In this document: piece after piece, positions 30,662 through 33,234 of the stretch
Layout of the letters: each line of letters starts with the position of its first letter
Numbering within the stretch: position 1 is the first letter of the stretch
Assembly (NCBI GenBank): GCA_002784045.1
Contig: PFJX01000120.1
Coordinates: 1-33,234, forward strand
Origin: Hydrogenophilales bacterium CG_4_10_14_3_um_filter_63_21
Lineage (GTDB): Bacteria; Pseudomonadota; Gammaproteobacteria; Burkholderiales; Thiobacillaceae
Direction: 5' to 3'
Length of the DNA: 33,234 nt
Notes under the pieces: generated by a model
Told to the model about the DNA's origin: nothing
Databases searched by the model: none
The model's input: the letters and a program-made list of their open reading frames with translations, nothing else
Position numbers and translations under genes: made by a program

Positions 30662-33234
30662 TTAGTTGAGTTTGCCTCGCACCCAGGCGACGACACTTTG
30701 CAACGCCGCGGGCAGGTTTTCCGGCTCGCTGCCACCCGCCTGCGCCAGGTCCGGCTTGCCGCCGCCTTTGCCGCCAACCTGCCCAGCCACAAAATTAACC
30801 AGTTCGCCGGCCTTCACCTTGCTGCTGGCGTCCGCTGTGACCGCCGCGATCAGTGCGACTTTGCCGCCCACCGCGCTGCCAAGTACCAGGGCACAGGATT
30901 TGAGCTTGTCACGCAACTTATCGGCCAATTCGCGCAAAGCTTTAGCGTCGGCACCTTCAATGGTCGCCGCCAGTACCTTGATGCCGGCAATTTCGACCGC
31001 CTGGGCGGCCAGATCGTCGCCTTGGCTCGCGGCCATTTTCGATTTGTAGCGCGCCAGTTCTTTTTCCAGGGTTTTCACCTGATCCTGAATCTGCGCCAGG
31101 CGCGCGGCGATTTCCTGCGGCTGCGCGCGCAGCAGGTCGGCGACATCGCGCAGGGTGGCTTCTTGTTCTTGCGCGTAGGCCAGAGCGCCAGGGCCGGTGA
31201 CCGCCTCGATGCGGCGCACACCGGCGGCCACGCCGCCTTCGGCAACGACCTTGAACAAGCCAATGTCACCAGTGCGTTTAACGTGGGTGCCGCCGCACAG
31301 CTCAGTGGAGAACTCGCCCATGCCAACCACGCGCACCTCGTCGCCATATTTCTCGCCGAACAGCGCCATGGCGCCAGCGTTGACGGCTTCTTCGTGTTTC
31401 ATCAGGCGGGTTTCGACGCGGTTGTTGCGGCGGATTTCGGCGTTGACCCGTTCCTCGATCTGGCGAATTTCCTCGGCCGTCACCGGTTGCGGGTGCGCGA
31501 AGTCGAAGCGGGTGCGCTCCGCGTTCACCAGGGAGCCTTTCTGGGTGACATGCGTGCCCAGCACCGCGCGCAGCGCGGCGTGCATCAGATGGGTGGCGGA
31601 ATGGTTATAGCTGGCACGGCTTCGTGCCTCGCTGTCGACCTGGGCGTTGATGGTTTCGCCCACGGTCAGCTTGCCGGTGGCGAGGTGGCCTTTGTGGCCG
31701 AAGACTTCAGCCTGAATTTTCTGGGTGTCTTGCACCACGAAGCTGCCGTGGCCACTGGAAATCGCGCCAATATCGCCAGCCTGGCCACCGGATTCGGCAT
31801 AAAAAGGGGTACGGTCGAGCACGATCACCGCCTCGTCGCCCGAGGTGATTTCATTGACCTGGCTACCTTCCTTGTAGAGGGCGACGATACGGGCGTCCTG
31901 TTGCAGGCTGTCGTAGCCGACGAATTCAGTCTTTTCGCCGTCGAATGACAGGCTGCGGCCCAGGCTGAACTTGGAAGCGGCGCGAGCTCGTTCGCGCTGC
32001 ATCTGCATGGCGTGTTCGAAGCCGGCGAAGTCGACTGTGATGCCGCGTTCACGGGCGATGTCGGCGGTGAGGTCAAGTGGGAAGCCGAAGGTATCGTAGA
32101 GCTTGAACACGGTTTCGCCATCCAGCATCTTGTCTTCGGAGGCCATCGCCACCTCCAGTACGCCCATGCCGTTTTCCAGGGTTTCCGCGAAGCGTTCTTC
32201 TTCCTGCTTCAGTACGCCGGTAACCCGTTCTCGAGCGGCGACCAGTTCCGGATAGGCCTCGCCCATGACGGCGGCCAGATCGGCCACCAACTTATGGAAG
32301 AATGGGGCCTTGCAGCCGAGCTTATAGCCGTGGCGGATGGCGCGGCGGATTATCCGGCGCAGCACGTAGCCGCGCCCTTCGTTGCCGGGAATGACGCCGT
32401 CGACGATGAGGAAGGAACAGGCGCGAATGTGGTCGGCGATGACTTTGAGGGAGTTGTCGCCCAGGTCTTGCGCGCCGGTTTCACGAGCGGCAGCCTGGAT
32501 CAAAATCTGGAATAGGTCGATGTCGTAATTGGAGTGCACGCCCTGCATCACCGCCGAGATGCGTTCCAGGCCCATGCCGGTATCGACCGAGGGCTTCGGC
32601 AGTGGGTGCATGGCACCCGCCTCGTCACGGTTGTACTGCATGAACACCAAGTTCCAGATCTCGATGTAGCGGTCGCCGTCTTCCTCAGGCGTGCCGGGGG
32701 GGCCGCCAGGGATTCCCGGGCCGTGGTCATAGAAGATTTCCGTGCAAGGGCCGCAGGGGCCAGTGTCGCCCATCGCCCAGAAGTTGTCGGAGTGATACTT
32801 CTGGCCACCCTTATCGCCGATGCGGGTGATACGATCTTTCGCCACGCCGATATCGTTGGCCCAGATGGCGTAAGCCTCGCTGTCATCTTGATACACCGTG
32901 ACCCAGAGTCTTTCCTTGGGAATGGCCAGGGTCTGAGTCAGAAACTCCCAGGCGTAACGGATTGCGTCGGGCTTGAAATAATCGCCGAAGCTGAAATTTC
33001 CCAGCATCTCGAAGAAGGTGTGGTGGCGCGCGGTGTAACCGACGTTTTCCAGGTCGTTGTGTTTGCCTCCGGCGCGCACGCAGCGCTGCGAGGAGGTGGC
33101 CCGAACATAAGGGCGCGATTCCCGGCCCAGGAACACATCCTTGAACTGGACCATGCCCGCGTTGGTGAACAGCAGGGTCGGGTCATTGCCTGGGATGAGT
33201 GGGCTGGATGCGACCGGGGTGTGGCTTTTCGAGG
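30662..33234 (-). CDS. alaS: Alanyl-tRNA synthetase (5' end beyond the window)
   Basis: The frame is open to the last base of the window; its first visible residues [19 protein letters not shown] match AlaRS near residue 20 (one residue-run shown), so only about 15-20 residues are missing. The enzyme charges tRNA-Ala. Visible parts are the class II catalytic domain ([41 protein letters not shown]), the tRNA-recognition region ([13 protein letters not shown]), the editing domain with zinc-type ligands [11 protein letters not shown] and CGGTHV, and the C-Ala/DHHA1 end with [15 protein letters not shown]. No frameshift is seen. An internal ATG at 33154 is not the true start. The stop TAA overlaps the ribosome binding site of the PilZ-like gene. 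Confidence 0.97.
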   Translation of the reverse strand, partial: SKSHTPVASSPLIPGNDPTLLFTNAGMVQFKDVFLGRESRPYVRATSSQRCVRAGGKHNDLENVGYTARHHTFFEMLGNFSFGDYFKPDAIRYAWEFLTQTLAIPKERLWVTVYQDDSEAYAIWANDIGVAKDRITRIGDKGGQKYHSDNFWAMGDTGPCGPCTEIFYDHGPGIPGGPPGTPEEDGDRYIEIWNLVFMQYNRDEAGAMHPLPKPSVDTGMGLERISAVMQGVHSNYDIDLFQILIQAAARETGAQDLGDNSLKVIADHIRACSFLIVDGVIPGNEGRGYVLRRIIRRAIRHGYKLGCKAPFFHKLVADLAAVMGEAYPELVAARERVTGVLKQEEERFAETLENGMGVLEVAMASEDKMLDGETVFKLYDTFGFPLDLTADIARERGITVDFAGFEHAMQMQRERARAASKFSLGRSLSFDGEKTEFVGYDSLQQDARIVALYKEGSQVNEITSGDEAVIVLDRTPFYAESGGQAGDIGAISSGHGSFVVQDTQKIQAEVFGHKGHLATGKLTVGETINAQVDSEARSRASYNHSATHLMHAALRAVLGTHVTQKGSLVNAERTRFDFAHPQPVTAEEIRQIEERVNAEIRRNNRVETRLMKHEEAVNAGAMALFGEKYGDEVRVVGMGEFSTELCGGTHVKRTGDIGLFKVVAEGGVAAGVRRIEAVTGPGALAYAQEQEATLRDVADLLRAQPQEIAARLAQIQDQVKTLEKELARYKSKMAASQGDDLAAQAVEIAGIKVLAATIEGADAKALRELADKLRDKLKSCALVLGSAVGGKVALIAAVTADASSKVKAGELVNFVAGQVGGKGGGKPDLAQAGGSEPENLPAALQSVVAWVRGKLN

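Overview
The window looks like chromosomal DNA of a GC-rich Gram-negative bacterium, most likely a betaproteobacterium. The evidence is the outer-membrane and periplasmic genes (TonB-dependent receptor, MltD, glyoxalase II), the methyltransferase-rnhA-dnaQ order, OdhB-type E2 sequence, and a sigma-54 regulator beside type IV filament genes. This placement is inferred from gene content and protein flavour, not from a database search. I see no rRNA, tRNA, CRISPR array, intact insertion sequence or prophage.

Layout. Positions 1-1047 hold the 3' end of an unrecognised gene and a decayed or non-coding stretch with two short palindromes. Then come a histone-H1-like/DUF2934 protein (minus), a P-type ATPase whose ion-site residues match animal Na,K-ATPase (plus), an orphan OdhB-like acyltransferase with a shortened E3-binding region (plus), an RlmI-type methyltransferase (minus) and an FtsX/YbbP-type permease (plus). 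mltD and gloB follow on the minus strand. From 11669 to 17650 six plus-strand genes are nearly contiguous: methyltransferase, rnhA, dnaQ, TonB-dependent receptor, solitary ABC-type binding protein, and a membrane CHASE8-like/HAMP/GGDEF diguanylate cyclase. A RhlE-type helicase and a GH57 hydrolase/HPP membrane protein pair end the plus-strand half.

From 33234 down to 21841 everything is on the minus strand: alaS (5' end outside the window), an unusual PilZ-like protein, a sigma-54 response regulator with a TTG start, and a compact type IV filament assembly set (GspE/MshE-type ATPase, GspF, PilM/N-like fusion, PilO-like, prepilin). A perfect 38-bp palindrome lies 7 nt before the ATPase start codon.

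The connecting theme is cyclic di-GMP. The receptor, binding protein and cyclase could carry an external signal across the envelope to c-di-GMP synthesis, like YfiB-YfiR-YfiN but with different outer components. About 10 kb away the filament ATPase has a tandem MshEN-type c-di-GMP-binding signature and a PilZ-like protein lies in the same operon. The output link is inference; the domain signatures and gene order are read directly from the sequence.
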